A DNA stretch of 64,000 nt from Ectothiorhodospira shaposhnikovii (GCF_022227765.1 NZ_JAJMLZ010000004.1:231333-295332), one strand, 5' to 3'. Positions 51,147-60,703 are shown, counted from the first letter of the stretch. Numbers and translations are program-made. The notes: generated from the sequence alone by a model not told the origin.

Positions 51147-52184
51147 ATGCAGCAGGAAAGGATCGTAGAAAAGTCAGCGGAATCAGCGGTAAGCCATCGA
51201 CCAGAAAGGAAAAACGGGCTTCACCGCTTCTGCGTGGCGCCGATGATGGACTGGACTGACCGGCATTGCCGCTACTTCCTGCGTCTTATCTCCCGCCGTG
51301 CCTTCCTCTACACAGAGATGGTCACCACCGGCGCCCTGCTCCACGGCGATCGGGACTACCTGCTGGGCTTTGATCCGGCGGAGCACCCGATCGCCCTGCA
51401 ACTGGGGGGCTCGGACCCCCAGGCCCTGGCCTCCTGCGCCCGCATGGGGGCCGAGGCGGGCTATGACGAGATCAACCTCAACGTGGGCTGCCCCTCGGAC
51501 CGGGTGAGTTCCGGGCGATTCGGTGCCTGCCTCATGGCCGAACCGGCGCTCGTGGCCGACTGCGTGGCCGCCATGCAGGCCGCGGTGGACATCCCCGTCA
51601 CCGTCAAGCACCGCATCGGTATCGACCACCTGGACAGCGAAGCCCATCTTCACCGGTTTGTGGAAACCGTTGCGGGTGCCGGCTGTACCCGCTTCATCGT
51701 CCACGCCCGCAAGGCCTGGCTGCAGGGTCTGAGCCCCAAACAGAACCGGGAAATCCCGCCCCTGTGTTACGACCGGGTTCACCGCCTCAAACAGGCCTTT
51801 CCCCATCTGGAGATCATCATCAACGGCGGCCTCGCCCGTCTGGAAGACTGCCGGACGCAACTGGCGCATGTGGACGGGGTCATGCTGGGCCGCGAGGCCT
51901 ACCACAACCCCTGGCTCCTGGCCGGCGTGGACCCGGAACTGTACGGTGAACCGGCCCCGGCGCAATCCCCCCATGAAGTCATCGAACAGTTTTTGCCCTA
52001 TGTGGAGGCCCGTCTGTCGGAAGGTGTCCCCCTGCAGGCCATGACCCGTCACATTCTCGGCCTGTTCCAGGCCCGCCCCGGTGCCCGCGCCTGGCGCCGT
52101 CACCTGAGCGAAAACGCCCACCGCCCCGATGCCGGCCCGGACATCATCCGGCAGGCGGCGGCCAAGGTTCCCGCCCAGGGCTGA
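51147..52184 (+). CDS. dusA: tRNA-dihydrouridine(20/20a) synthase DusA
   Basis: The protein is 345 aa. FMN-barrel motifs: CVAPMMDWTDRHCRYFLRLIS, EINLNVGCPSDRV, the catalytic Cys in GRFGACLMAEP, TVKHRIGID, and IINGGLARLEDC with HVDGVMLGREAYHNPW. It reduces U20 and U20a in the D loop of tRNA. It follows purB by 20 bp. Confidence 0.95.
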   Translation: MQQERIVEKSAESAVSHRPERKNGLHRFCVAPMMDWTDRHCRYFLRLISRRAFLYTEMVTTGALLHGDRDYLLGFDPAEHPIALQLGGSDPQALASCARMGAEAGYDEINLNVGCPSDRVSSGRFGACLMAEPALVADCVAAMQAAVDIPVTVKHRIGIDHLDSEAHLHRFVETVAGAGCTRFIVHARKAWLQGLSPKQNREIPPLCYDRVHRLKQAFPHLEIIINGGLARLEDCRTQLAHVDGVMLGREAYHNPWLLAGVDPELYGEPAPAQSPHEVIEQFLPYVEARLSEGVPLQAMTRHILGLFQARPGARAWRRHLSENAHRPDAGPDIIRQAAAKVPAQG

Positions 52185-52281
52185 TCCCCTGCCGGGCCTT
52201 TCCCCTCACCCCCGTTGAGCAAACTCCCCCACCATCACCTATCCTCCCCAAAGGGCCTGCAGCCGCCACCCGGGAGGCGAC

Positions 52282-53364
52282 ATGAAAAACATCATCATCT
52301 GCTTCGACGGCACCTGGAACACCCCCAACGACAGCGGCGACATCGAACAGGGCGCCAACACCAACGTCTACAAGCTTTACGAAGCCATCCCCGCCACCCA
52401 CCAGGGCATCCCTCAGCGCAAACACTACGTCCCCGGCGTCGGCACCCGCTGGTACAACCGCATCAGCGGCGGCGCCTTCGGCGTGGGTTTGGACCGACTC
52501 ATCAAGCAAGGCTATCGAGCGCTGGTGGACCACTACGAAGACGGCGATCAGATCTTCGTCATCGGCTTCAGCCGGGGCGCCTACTCCGCCCGCAGCCTGG
52601 TTGGTATGATCCGCAACGCCGGCCTTGTCCACCGCAATCGCCGCCGGGAAATCAATGCCGCCTATGAGCTCTACCGCACCCGCGACGAAGGCCCGGACAC
52701 CCCCGGCGCCATCGCCTTTCGCGAACGATTTTCATGGGAACCGGACATCCACGCCCTGGGCGTCTGGGACACCGTCGGCGCCCTGGGCGTCCCCCTGCGT
52801 TCATTCGACTGGTTCAACGCCCGCCGCTACCAGTTTCATGACACCGAACTGAGCGGCATCGTCCGCAACGCCTTCCACGCCATCGCCGTGGACGAGCACC
52901 GGAGCAACTACGAGGCCACCCTCTGGGACCCCAAACACAAACCCAGTCAGCGCATCGAACAGGCCTGGTTCAGCGGCGCCCACGCCGACATCGGCGGCGG
53001 CTACCAGGATGCCCGTCTTGCCGACGTGGCCCTGCACTGGATGGCCGAGCGCATGATGGAATGCGGCCTGGGCATCGACAAGAACCAACTCGCCCCCGTC
53101 ACCGACGACAACCTGCTGGCCCCCGCCCACGACTCCTTCGCCCTGTTCATGAAAGGCATGTACCAGCGCGTCTCGTCCCGTTACTACCGGCCGCTGGGGA
53201 CCACCCTGCACGGCCACGAAGCCCTGCAGGAAATGGTTCTCAAGCGCCTCAAGGAAAAGGATGATTACCGCCCCAGGAACCCCCTGCGCCCCCACCTTCA
53301 GACCCCCGGCATCCCCCTCGGCGACGCCCAGCGTCTGCGGGACCTGGAGGTGTCGCAAATGTAG
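52282..53364 (+). CDS. DUF2235 alpha/beta hydrolase (Tle1-type fold)
   Basis: The protein is 360 aa. It starts KNIIICFDGTWNTPNDS and has the nucleophile motif VIGFSRGAYSARSLVGMI, then DTVGALGVPL, AFHAIAVDEHR and QAWFSGAHADIGGGY. These are the blocks of the DUF2235 family, which includes type VI secretion phospholipase effectors (Tle1) and also stand-alone cytoplasmic proteins. No secretion, immunity or VgrG gene is nearby, so a housekeeping hydrolase is more likely. It lies 97 bp after dusA, with GGGAGGC before the ATG. Confidence 0.88.
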   Translation: MKNIIICFDGTWNTPNDSGDIEQGANTNVYKLYEAIPATHQGIPQRKHYVPGVGTRWYNRISGGAFGVGLDRLIKQGYRALVDHYEDGDQIFVIGFSRGAYSARSLVGMIRNAGLVHRNRRREINAAYELYRTRDEGPDTPGAIAFRERFSWEPDIHALGVWDTVGALGVPLRSFDWFNARRYQFHDTELSGIVRNAFHAIAVDEHRSNYEATLWDPKHKPSQRIEQAWFSGAHADIGGGYQDARLADVALHWMAERMMECGLGIDKNQLAPVTDDNLLAPAHDSFALFMKGMYQRVSSRYYRPLGTTLHGHEALQEMVLKRLKEKDDYRPRNPLRPHLQTPGIPLGDAQRLRDLEVSQM

Positions 53365-53376
53365 TAATCTTGGCGC

Positions 53377-54891
53377 ATGCGTCTGACCCCGGACCAACAA
53401 ACCGCCATCCGGCTTCCCATTCACGACATTGCCCGCCGCGAAGGGATCATGTTGCCGGACACGGAACACGCCCCCCGCATCACCATCGCCGGTGCCAGCG
53501 GCTTCATCGGTACCGCCCTGTGCCGTGAACTGGCCCGGGACTACCCGGTCACCGCCCTCACCCGATCCCAGGCCCGCGCCCAACCCCCCGATCCCGACAC
53601 CCGGATCACCTGGCGGCACTGCGATCTCTACGACCTGGCCGAACTCACCCACGCCCTCAAGGACTGCGACTACGCCATCTACCTGGTCCACTCCCTGGCC
53701 CCCTCGTCACGCCTCACCCAGGCCGCCCCCAGGGACATGGACCTCATCCTGGCCGACAACTTCGCCCGCGCCGCCGCCGCCAACGGCATCAGACAGATCC
53801 TCTTCGTCAGCGGCCTCATGCCCGACACCTTCCGCATCTCCACCCTGCTCTGGAGCCGCCGGGAAGTGGAAATGGCCCTCACCGCCCACGGCGTCCCCGT
53901 CACCATCCTGCGCGCCGGACTGGTGGTCGGCCCCGGCGGCTCCGCCTGCCGGCTCATGGTGGAGCTGGTGCGCCGGATCGGCATCATCACCCTGCCCCCC
54001 AACGCCCGCACCCGCACCCGGCCCATCGCCCTGGCGGACCTCATCCGCGCCATCCGTCACACCCTGGGCAAACCGGAACAGTTCCGGGGCCACTACGACC
54101 TCGGCGGCCCCGACTGCATCAGCTACGAGGACATGCTCCGGACCACGGCACGACTGCTGGGCCTCAAACGCCGCTTCCTCACCCTGCCCTGGCTGCCCAG
54201 CGCCATCGTTGCCCAGGGCGCCCGCTGGATCACCGGCACCCCCACCGACCTGGTGGCCCCCGTCATGGAAAGCCTGCCCCGGGACACCCGGCTCAGGGAC
54301 AATCCAGTCCAGCGGTTCATCGACCCGGGCGCCATCCCCTTCGAACAGGCCCTGAACGACGCCCTGGACCACCGCCGCAAACGCCTGCTGCCCAATCCCA
54401 GGCAACCCATCCACCAAAAGACCCGGGCCGCGCTCAGACAGGCCAGCCGGGTACGCTCCATCCAGCGCATCATCCAGCCCCCCGGCCAGGACGCCGCCTG
54501 GGTGGCCGGCAACTACTTCCGCTGGCTGGGAGACTGCTGCCGGCCCTTCGTGAAAACCACGGTCCTCACCGACCCCCACACCGGCGAAGATACCGGCTAC
54601 CAGGTCCACCTGCGCCCCGGCGGACACCTGCTGCTGCAACTGGAACGGGACAGCCAGGCCGGCACCAAGGATCGACAGATCCACCGCATCACCGGCGGCC
54701 TGCTGGCAAGAAAGGAAGCACAACGGGGGAGATTCGAGTTTCAGAGCGTCCTGGGCGGACGCTACACCATGGCGGCCATTCACGACTTTGCGCCGTCACT
54801 GCCCTGGTATCTGTACCTGTGGAGCCAGGCCGTGGCCCACCTGCTGGTCATGCGCCGCTATCAGCGGCATCTGGCACGGCTGGCGCGGTGA
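53377..54891 (+). CDS. NAD(P)-binding SDR/epimerase-like protein with C-terminal DUF2867-like domain
   Basis: The protein is up to 504 aa. A Rossmann motif ITIAGASGFIGTALCRELA opens the extended-SDR domain (about 33-320), with SGLMPDTFRISTLLWSRREVE and LRAGLVVGPGGSACRLMVE. The C-terminal part (about 345-500; WVAGNYFRWLGDCC, then LARKEAQRGRFEFQSVLGGRYTMAAIHDF and LPWYLYLWSQ) resembles the DUF2867 domain fused to such proteins. The reaction is unknown; relatives are putative quinone- or lipid-linked oxidoreductases. It follows the DUF2235 gene by 12 bp. An ATG at 53449 with AAGGG close by is an alternative start. Confidence 0.82.
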   Translation: MRLTPDQQTAIRLPIHDIARREGIMLPDTEHAPRITIAGASGFIGTALCRELARDYPVTALTRSQARAQPPDPDTRITWRHCDLYDLAELTHALKDCDYAIYLVHSLAPSSRLTQAAPRDMDLILADNFARAAAANGIRQILFVSGLMPDTFRISTLLWSRREVEMALTAHGVPVTILRAGLVVGPGGSACRLMVELVRRIGIITLPPNARTRTRPIALADLIRAIRHTLGKPEQFRGHYDLGGPDCISYEDMLRTTARLLGLKRRFLTLPWLPSAIVAQGARWITGTPTDLVAPVMESLPRDTRLRDNPVQRFIDPGAIPFEQALNDALDHRRKRLLPNPRQPIHQKTRAALRQASRVRSIQRIIQPPGQDAAWVAGNYFRWLGDCCRPFVKTTVLTDPHTGEDTGYQVHLRPGGHLLLQLERDSQAGTKDRQIHRITGGLLARKEAQRGRFEFQSVLGGRYTMAAIHDFAPSLPWYLYLWSQAVAHLLVMRRYQRHLARLAR

Positions 54892-54900
54892 AAAATAACC

Positions 54901-55239
54901 CTAAAAATCCCCCACCTTCTCATACGCCCGCGCCCCCGCCACACCCTTCTGCACCTGGCGAAGCTCTTCACCCAAGGCATCCCGGGCCTGCTCCAGCAAT
55001 GGCAACAAGGCCTGATCCAGATCCCGGATGCGAGTCAGCCGTTCAGCCAGATCCGACTTTTCCGCCACGTCGGCGGGCAGATTGTCCACCTGGATTCCAG
55101 CCGCCAGCCGGGTACGTTCGTCTTCCGTCTCCATCAATGCCTTCCACTGGCCGTCCCGGGCCAACGCAAGACGGCGGCGGGAAAGCGTTTCCAGCGCCGC
55201 CGCCGCTGCAAGCACCGACTCCATCGAATGTACCGGCAT
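54901..55239 (-). CDS. fliT: FliT-like flagellar chaperone
   Basis: The protein is 112 aa, helical and charged: VLAAAAALETLSRRRLALARDGQWKALMETEDERTRL, then a second helix ending LRQVQKGVAGARAYEKV. This is the FliT shape and is found in the right place after fliS, whose stop overlaps its ATG (TGATG). FliT proteins are export chaperones for the cap protein FliD. Sequence identity in this family is low, so the call rests partly on position. Confidence 0.82.
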   Translation of the reverse strand: MPVHSMESVLAAAAALETLSRRRLALARDGQWKALMETEDERTRLAAGIQVDNLPADVAEKSDLAERLTRIRDLDQALLPLLEQARDALGEELRQVQKGVAGARAYEKVGDF

Positions 55240-55676
55240 CACGTCTCCGAATTCACCGATCTGGCCGCAGCTTCCGGGTTCAACCTGGCCTCCTTTGGGA
55301 TCTCCTTCCAGGCCTCGCGAATCTCGCCCAGCAGGGTACTCACCTCATCCAGCACCGTCACGTCGTCCCGGGCGTTGGCACTGACCAGGCGGCGCTGCAT
55401 GTAGTCATAGAGTTCATCCAGGTTACGGGCAATGTCTCCACCCTTCTCCAGATCCAGACCACCACGCAGACCACCAATAATGTCGAATGCCTTGCCGATG
55501 AACTTGATCTTGGCCGGCCGATCTCCCCGGATCACCGCGCCACGGGCTTGGGCCAGACGATCCATGCCGCCATCCATCAGCATCTCGATCAGACGATGAC
55601 GATCGGCAAAGGGCGCATCGGCGGCACCGATCTGCTGATACTGGTTGATACCCTTATGCATGGCTGCATAGCTCAT
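55239..55676 (-). CDS. fliS: Flagellar export chaperone FliS
   Basis: The protein is 145 aa. AAMHKGINQYQQIGAADAPFADRHRLIEMLMDGGMDRLAQARGAVIRGD, then AFDIIGGLRGGLDLEKGGDIARNLDELYDYMQRRL are the FliS four-helix bundle blocks. It keeps flagellin unpolymerised before export. It lies 89 bp after fliD. Confidence 0.94.
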   Translation of the reverse strand: MSYAAMHKGINQYQQIGAADAPFADRHRLIEMLMDGGMDRLAQARGAVIRGDRPAKIKFIGKAFDIIGGLRGGLDLEKGGDIARNLDELYDYMQRRLVSANARDDVTVLDEVSTLLGEIREAWKEIPKEARLNPEAAARSVNSET

Positions 55677-55765
55677 AGGATGCCCCCGACGCTGCAAAAT
55701 GAAACCGTGTTCTGAATACTTTAGCGGTCATGCGGGGAAAAACTTGAGAGGACCGTCATGCGCCC

Positions 55766-57157
55766 TCACTTCTTCCTGTTCATGTTGGAAATCATCTGGA
55801 GCTGGTTATCCAGAAACTGGCTGGTCTGATTCATCTGGGCCACCATGGCATCCATGGCCGAGAACTGGGCAATCAGACGAGCCTCCACCCGCTCCATCCG
55901 GTAATCCAGCCGATCCCGCTGATCCTCCAGTCCACGGAGGCTGCGCTCCAGGCTCTTGGTGCGGGTATCCAGGATGTTGTCCCGACCCGTGTACTGCTCC
56001 ACCATGCCCTGCATCCGCGCCACCAGGCCATCATCCTTGTCCGTGAACAGGCGGATCACCTCGTCCGGATCTTCCGCAAGCCGGGCATCCAGCCGTGCCT
56101 GATCCACGCTCAGGGTGCCGTCACGCTGGGTGGAAATCCCCAGATCCGCCAGGATTCTCACGGAACCATCCATGCCAGCAACCGGGTTGCCCAACAAACG
56201 GCCCATCTGAAACTGTACACCCCTCAGGGTGGAGTCGCCATTGAGGGCGGCGCTGGTGCCGGCATCCGCATTGAAGCTGCCCAACTGGTTGGTCTGTCGA
56301 CGCAGGGCGTTGTAGGCATCCACGAAGGCCTGCACGGCTTCCCGAGCGGTTTCCTCCTTTTCGGTGACGCCCACACGGGTAGTGCCTTCCTCGGTCAGGG
56401 TCAGGTCAACCCCATCGATGACATCGTTCACCTGGTTACTGGTTCGCGTGATGGTCAGACCATCAACCACCAGGATCGCATCCTTGGCCGCACGCAATTG
56501 GGTGAAGCCGTCGGTCTCATCGGTTACGTTGAACGTAAGCTTATTCAGCTGCGAGCTACCGGATCCCGACACCGCCGCAATCCCATTCGCCTCACCGGTC
56601 TTGAGCGACGTGAAGGTCAGTCGCGGCCCCTCCCCGTCATTGACGACCGAAGCACGCACGTTAGTGGAACTGGCATTGATCTGGTTCTGCAGATCCTGCA
56701 GGGATGACGCCCCGTCCGCCAGGGTGAAGGTCTCGGTGGAACCATCCTTCAGGGTAATGGTGACATCACCGGCGCCGAGCTGATCAGTGGCTGTAAAACC
56801 AGCACCGAACAGACCGGCATTGGTTGCAAGCCGCTGGGACTGGGCAAGTTGCTGGACTTCCACCTCATAGGAGCCGGGCGGTGCATTGCCGCGCACGGAG
56901 GCCGAGACGATGCTCTCGTTGAGCACCCGAACGTCAAAGGCCCGGAACGAGGCCGGATCCTTCATCTTGTCCATGGCCTTGCCAAGATCAGCCAGGGCGT
57001 TTTTCAGACGACCCAGCGCGGAAATCTGGTCCTTGGCCTGCTTTTCCTGGCGCGCAATGCGCTGTTCCTGAGGCTGTCGCTCCGCGGCAACCAGCTGATT
57101 CACCAGACCCCGGACATCGATGCCGGAACCCACTCCCATTGCACTGATCGTAGCCAT
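55766..57157 (-). CDS. fliD: Flagellar hook-associated protein 2 (filament cap)
   Basis: The protein is 463 aa. It begins MATISAMGVGSGIDVRGLVNQLVAAERQPQEQRI and ends in coiled-coil ERSLRGLEDQRDRLDYRMERVEARLIAQFSAMDAMVAQMNQTSQFLDNQL, both typical of FliD. Flagellin-IN-type text (GEANGIAAVSGSGSSQLNKL) is in the middle. It caps the filament and guides flagellin folding. The start follows GGGAGGTC. A sigma-54-type promoter lies about 110 bp upstream. Confidence 0.94.
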   Translation of the reverse strand: MATISAMGVGSGIDVRGLVNQLVAAERQPQEQRIARQEKQAKDQISALGRLKNALADLGKAMDKMKDPASFRAFDVRVLNESIVSASVRGNAPPGSYEVEVQQLAQSQRLATNAGLFGAGFTATDQLGAGDVTITLKDGSTETFTLADGASSLQDLQNQINASSTNVRASVVNDGEGPRLTFTSLKTGEANGIAAVSGSGSSQLNKLTFNVTDETDGFTQLRAAKDAILVVDGLTITRTSNQVNDVIDGVDLTLTEEGTTRVGVTEKEETAREAVQAFVDAYNALRRQTNQLGSFNADAGTSAALNGDSTLRGVQFQMGRLLGNPVAGMDGSVRILADLGISTQRDGTLSVDQARLDARLAEDPDEVIRLFTDKDDGLVARMQGMVEQYTGRDNILDTRTKSLERSLRGLEDQRDRLDYRMERVEARLIAQFSAMDAMVAQMNQTSQFLDNQLQMISNMNRKK

Positions 57158-57268
57158 GACGACCTCCCGAGAACTCAAAAAAACGGTGACGGACGGCAGG
57201 CGTGCCTACGGCCAGCTCTGCCATCCGTCAAATGCCACATCATTTGCTCTGCGAACACCATAGATACA

Positions 57269-57284
57269 GGCAAATAACGGGCCA
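57269..57284 (-). promoter_or_regulatory. Sigma-54-type promoter for fliD-fliS-fliT
   Basis: On the minus strand TGGCCC, five bases, then TTGCC (57284 to 57269) match the -24/-12 consensus of RpoN promoters, including the invariant GG and GC with correct spacing. It starts 5 bp past the flaG stop and would give a leader of about 100 nt before fliD. Confidence 0.65.
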
Positions 57285-57288
57285 TCTC

Positions 57289-57705
57289 CTAAGCCTTTTC
57301 CTTGACGAGCAAACCTCTCACCTCGTCCAGATAGGCGGCGACCGCCAGGATCTCGTCGGGAGGCAACTGCCGGATCAGTTCTTCACTTTCCGAATCAAAG
57401 ACCTTGACCACTGTCTTTCCGGTGGAATCATCGATCGTGAACTGCAGATTGCGCTGCACCACCTGCACAAAGTCATTGATGCGGTTGACCGCGTCGTCAA
57501 CCTGATCCGCCAGTCGAGCATCATCCGAAGATCCGGCAGGGGAAACCTTGAGGGGACCCATTTCTTCCGACTTTTCGGTAACTGCCGGCACATCCTTGCC
57601 GCCGGACACGGACTCGGAAGGCAGGCGATTGCCTGCCGCCTCGGGGGAAGCCGAGGGCCTGGGGGCGCCTGTATTCAAGGGTATGACGTTGAATCGTGTT
57701 TCCAT
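57289..57705 (-). CDS. flaG: Flagellar protein FlaG
   Basis: The protein is 138 aa. The C-terminal half (DDAVNRINDFVQVVQRNLQFTIDDSTGKTVVKVFDSESEELIRQLPPDEILAVAAYLDE) is the FlaG domain. The first 60 residues are low-complexity. FlaG influences filament length in polarly flagellated bacteria. It lies between fliC and fliD, its usual place. GGGAGGAG precedes the start. Confidence 0.94.
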   Translation of the reverse strand: METRFNVIPLNTGAPRPSASPEAAGNRLPSESVSGGKDVPAVTEKSEEMGPLKVSPAGSSDDARLADQVDDAVNRINDFVQVVQRNLQFTIDDSTGKTVVKVFDSESEELIRQLPPDEILAVAAYLDEVRGLLVKEKA

Positions 57706-57741
57706 CTGCCATCTCCTCCCCCGATGGCGGGGAGAACGAAA

Positions 57742-57767
57742 GCCCGGGTGACCATCGCCACCCGGGC
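57742..57767 (-). terminator. Hairpin after flagellin 1
   Basis: A perfect 9-bp stem (GCCCGGGTG with CACCCGGGC, 8-nt loop) lies 28 bp past the flagellin stop codon. A weak U-rich stretch follows. It probably ends or stabilises the flagellin transcript. Confidence 0.6.
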
Positions 57768-57794
57768 CGTCGTGTTCACATCAACCCCCGGGCG

Positions 57795-58604
57795 TTACTG
57801 CAACAGTGCCAGGACACTCTGGGGCGCCGTGTTGGCCTGGGCCAGCACCGAGACACCAGCCTGCTGCAGGATCTGGGTCCGTGTCAACTCAGCGGTTTCC
57901 GCTGCGAAGTCGGCATCCATGATGCGGGAGCGGGCGGCGGACAGGTTTTCGGAAGTGTTGTTCAGTGTCGCAACCGCGGATTCCAGACGATTCTGGATAG
58001 CACCCAGGTCAGCACGGGCGCTGGCCACTTGATCAATAAAACCGTCCAGAGCATCAAGCTCAGTGTTTGCGTTAGCAACATCAGTCAGATCACCAAATGC
58101 CAAACCCGTAAAGTCATCTGCCAGCGCGATATTGATCACCTGCCCGGAATTGGCACCAACCTGGATATCGACATCAAGAGAGCCATCGAACAAATCGACA
58201 TCGTTAAACGTCACATCCGTTGCAATTCTCCCGATTTCATCCGCCAGTGCCTGATATTCGGCATCCATGGCAGCTCTGTCTTCGGCATCAGTGTAGGTAC
58301 CGGATGCCGCCTGAACAGCAAGCTCACGCATTCTCTGAAGATTATTGCTGATTTCGGACAACCCACCCTCGGCAGTCTGAACCAGGGAGATACCATCATT
58401 TGCATTGCGGGCAGCCTGATTCAGGCCACGAATCTGTGCGGTGAAGCGCTCAGAGATGGCCAGACCCGCCGCATCATCCTTGGCGCTATTGATGCGCATG
58501 CCGGAAGACAGCCTTTGCAGGGAAGTCTGCAGCTGAGCCTGAGTATTATTCAGATTCCGCTGAGCGTTCAGCGAGGAAACGTTGGTGTTGATTACCTGTG
58601 CCAT
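57795..58604 (-). CDS. fliC: Flagellin 1
   Basis: The protein is 269 aa. The N-terminal D0/D1 block [41 protein letters not shown] and the C-terminal block [54 protein letters not shown] are classical. The central variable region is very short, so the surface domains D2/D3 are absent. A perfect sigma-28 promoter and AAGGAGA ribosome site control it. It is paralogous to the second flagellin at 62 kb. Confidence 0.97.
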   Translation of the reverse strand: MAQVINTNVSSLNAQRNLNNTQAQLQTSLQRLSSGMRINSAKDDAAGLAISERFTAQIRGLNQAARNANDGISLVQTAEGGLSEISNNLQRMRELAVQAASGTYTDAEDRAAMDAEYQALADEIGRIATDVTFNDVDLFDGSLDVDIQVGANSGQVINIALADDFTGLAFGDLTDVANANTELDALDGFIDQVASARADLGAIQNRLESAVATLNNTSENLSAARSRIMDADFAAETAELTRTQILQQAGVSVLAQANTAPQSVLALLQ

Positions 58605-58908
58605 GACCGTTCTCCTTAGGCAGTATCAGGTCCGATATCGAACCAAGAGTTTGAAAGTTCCGAGGGAGGCCATTCGTTACCGCTGTACTCTCCCTTCAAA
58701 CCCGTTATCGGCCTACCAGCGGCAAGCTTTAGCCTCTTGCGGCAAAATTTTTCCGCCATACTGCCACCCTGGCACTTCAGAACCGTAAATGCGCTGATGA
58801 AACCAGAAAAAAACAATAAAATTCAATAATATAAGAATTTCACCGATTATTTGTGGTTGATACTTGAGAAAACAGGCGGTCAGAAATTGCCGCCAAATGG
58901 TGTATCCA
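58605..58908. other. Flagellin 1 upstream region up to the IS66 end
   Basis: It contains the sigma-28 promoter and a leader of about 95 nt. The rest (about 58790-58900) is AT-rich without recognisable features, and ends at the terminal repeat of the insertion element. Confidence 0.6.
58705..58731 (-). promoter_or_regulatory. Sigma-28 (FliA) promoter of flagellin 1
   Basis: On the minus strand TAAAGCTT (58731-58724), 11 bases, GCCGATAA (58712-58705). This matches the sigma-28 consensus TAAAGTTT-N11-GCCGATAA at 15 of 16 positions with exact spacing. Confidence 0.93.
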
Positions 58909-58934
58909 TCCGGTAGCCCCCGTATAGCCAGCCG

Positions 58935-60644
58935 TCACTCGGGGCTGGCATGCTCCCCGCAACTCTGGGCCAGCGGTGCCCAGTGATAGGGCAGCAGTTC
59001 TTGGAGGCGATTGGCGGGATGATCCTGGATGCGCTCAAGCACATCGATCAGATAGTGACGGGGGTTCACCCCGTTCTGCTTGCAGGTCTCCAGGAGGGTG
59101 AGCAGGATTGCCGGGTGACGGCAGTCGTGCGGGAAAAAACCGTTCTGCTTGCAGGTCTCCAGGAGGGTGAGCAGGATCGCCAGGGCGTGACCACCATTCT
59201 CCGAGCCGGTGAAGTTCCAGTTCTTGCGACTCACGCATACGCCGCGCAGGGCACGTTCGCCACGGTTGTTGTCGGGCTCCAGGCGGCCATCCTCGGTGAA
59301 GCGCAGCAGGGCCTGCCAGTGGTTGAGGGTGTAGCGGATCGCCCTGGCGAAGTCCCCCCGGGGAGGCAGGCTGGGCAGGATGCGGTCCAGCAGCCGACGC
59401 AGGCGCTTAAGGATCGGCACCGTGCGCCGCTGGCGTTCCTGCCGGATCACCTCGGGATCATCGATCCCTTGCCTTCGCAGGCGCGATTCCACCTGGTAGA
59501 TCGCGGTGATCAGCTTCATGATGAGATGCACGCGGCCGCGCTGCTTGTGTTTGCGGGCGATCTTTTCGAACGGGCGCCGGGCATGGGACCAGCAGGCACA
59601 CCAGATCAGCGCCGCCTGGGTCCGTTCGGCATTGAGGTAGCCCGCATAGGCATCGGCTTGCAGATATCCCTGGTAGTCACGCAGGTGTTCCAGTGGACCT
59701 TCCTGGGATCGGTTGGTGGTGTAGTCGTAGAACACCGGGATGATGCCGTCCTCCCGCCCGCGACCCAGGTAGAGCCACAGGCGACAGGTTCAGGTTTGTC
59801 GTCGACCCTTCTCCAGTTGCGGCACCGTGGTGTCGTCACTGTGCAACACCGGACTGGCCAGGGCATCCTGGCGGATGAGGTCGGCCAGCGGGGCCAGGAC
59901 CGAGGCGGACAGCAGCACATAGTCGCACAGCCGCTGGCGGGGAACGTCATAACCATCCCGGGCCAGCTGTTGACTGATGCGGTTGAGCGGCAGGTGATCC
60001 GCGAACTTGCTGATCACGGTATGGGCCAGCAGGCTGGCACCCACCTGAGCGCCGGGGATCGGCGGCGAGGGCCGAGGTGGGGAGACGATGGTGCGCTCAC
60101 CCTGATCACCCCGGATTGCATACTTGGGCACTTCATGGCGCTTGACGTACAGATGCCCGGGGGCGTACTCGAGGGTCTCGGTCACCTCGACGCCGATCTC
60201 TTCCAGCGGGCCACCGTTCTGTGCCTCCAGCTGGGCCCGGGTTTCATCGTCGTAGTCGTAGCGCATCGTCTCCCGGGGCAGTTCCGGTGGCAGGGCACGG
60301 CGGCCCCGGGGCGGTTGGGTCTTGCGCCGTTTCGTCGGCGCCTGGGCGGCGGCCTCTTCTTCGTCCTGCTCGGGGATTGGCGCCTCCAGCGGATGGAATA
60401 GATCCTCCTGGAGGTAACGGCCGCGTTCGGAGCTTTGCCCGAAGCGTTTGCGCTGTGCTTCAAGGACCTGGTCCTTGAGGCGCTGCAGTTGTTCGCTCAG
60501 TTCATTGACCGTGGACTGCAGTTGAACGAGCTGCTGGGACTGCTGCGTGATGACCTCATCGCGCTCTGCCACGGCGGCGCGAAGTTGAGACTCGCGCAGG
60601 TTGGGAGGGGGCGTCGGCAGGCCTTGTGCAGCGGTGTTCGACAT
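58935..60644 (-). pseudogene. tnpC: IS66 transposase TnpC, interrupted by an in-frame stop
   Basis: One frame runs the whole length but contains a TGA at about 59787-59789, splitting it into 284 and about 284 residues. The first part has the leucine-zipper coiled coil, the zinc-finger-like and IS66 middle regions (RKRFGQSSERGRY, FADHLPLNRISQQLARDGYDVPRQ, VLHSDDTTVPQLE with catalytic Asp). The second has ADAYAGYLNAERTQAALIWCACWSHARRPFEK and the catalytic Glu region DNNRGERALRGV. The text on both sides of the stop (GRRQT, then TCRLWLYLGR) is continuous with family sequence, so this is a nonsense change, not a frameshift. A 69-bp in-frame duplication repeats AILLTLLETCKQNG near the C-terminus. 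Confidence 0.9.
59071..59177 (-). repeat. Direct duplication inside tnpC (offset 69 bp)
   Basis: The 38 bases at 59071-59108 recur identically at 59140-59177. The offset of 69 bp keeps the frame and adds 23 residues, including the new stretch FFPHDCRHP between the two copies of AILLTLLETCKQNG. Confidence 0.92.
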
Positions 60645-60703
60645 GCCCGCATTTTACCATTCATGGCGCGCTAAGCGGCTGACTTATAGATAATAATTAT
60701 CTA

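Noticed and set aside
52282..53364. The DUF2235 protein as a type VI secretion effector
   Set aside because: No T6SS structural, VgrG, PAAR, adaptor or immunity gene is nearby; stand-alone family members are common.
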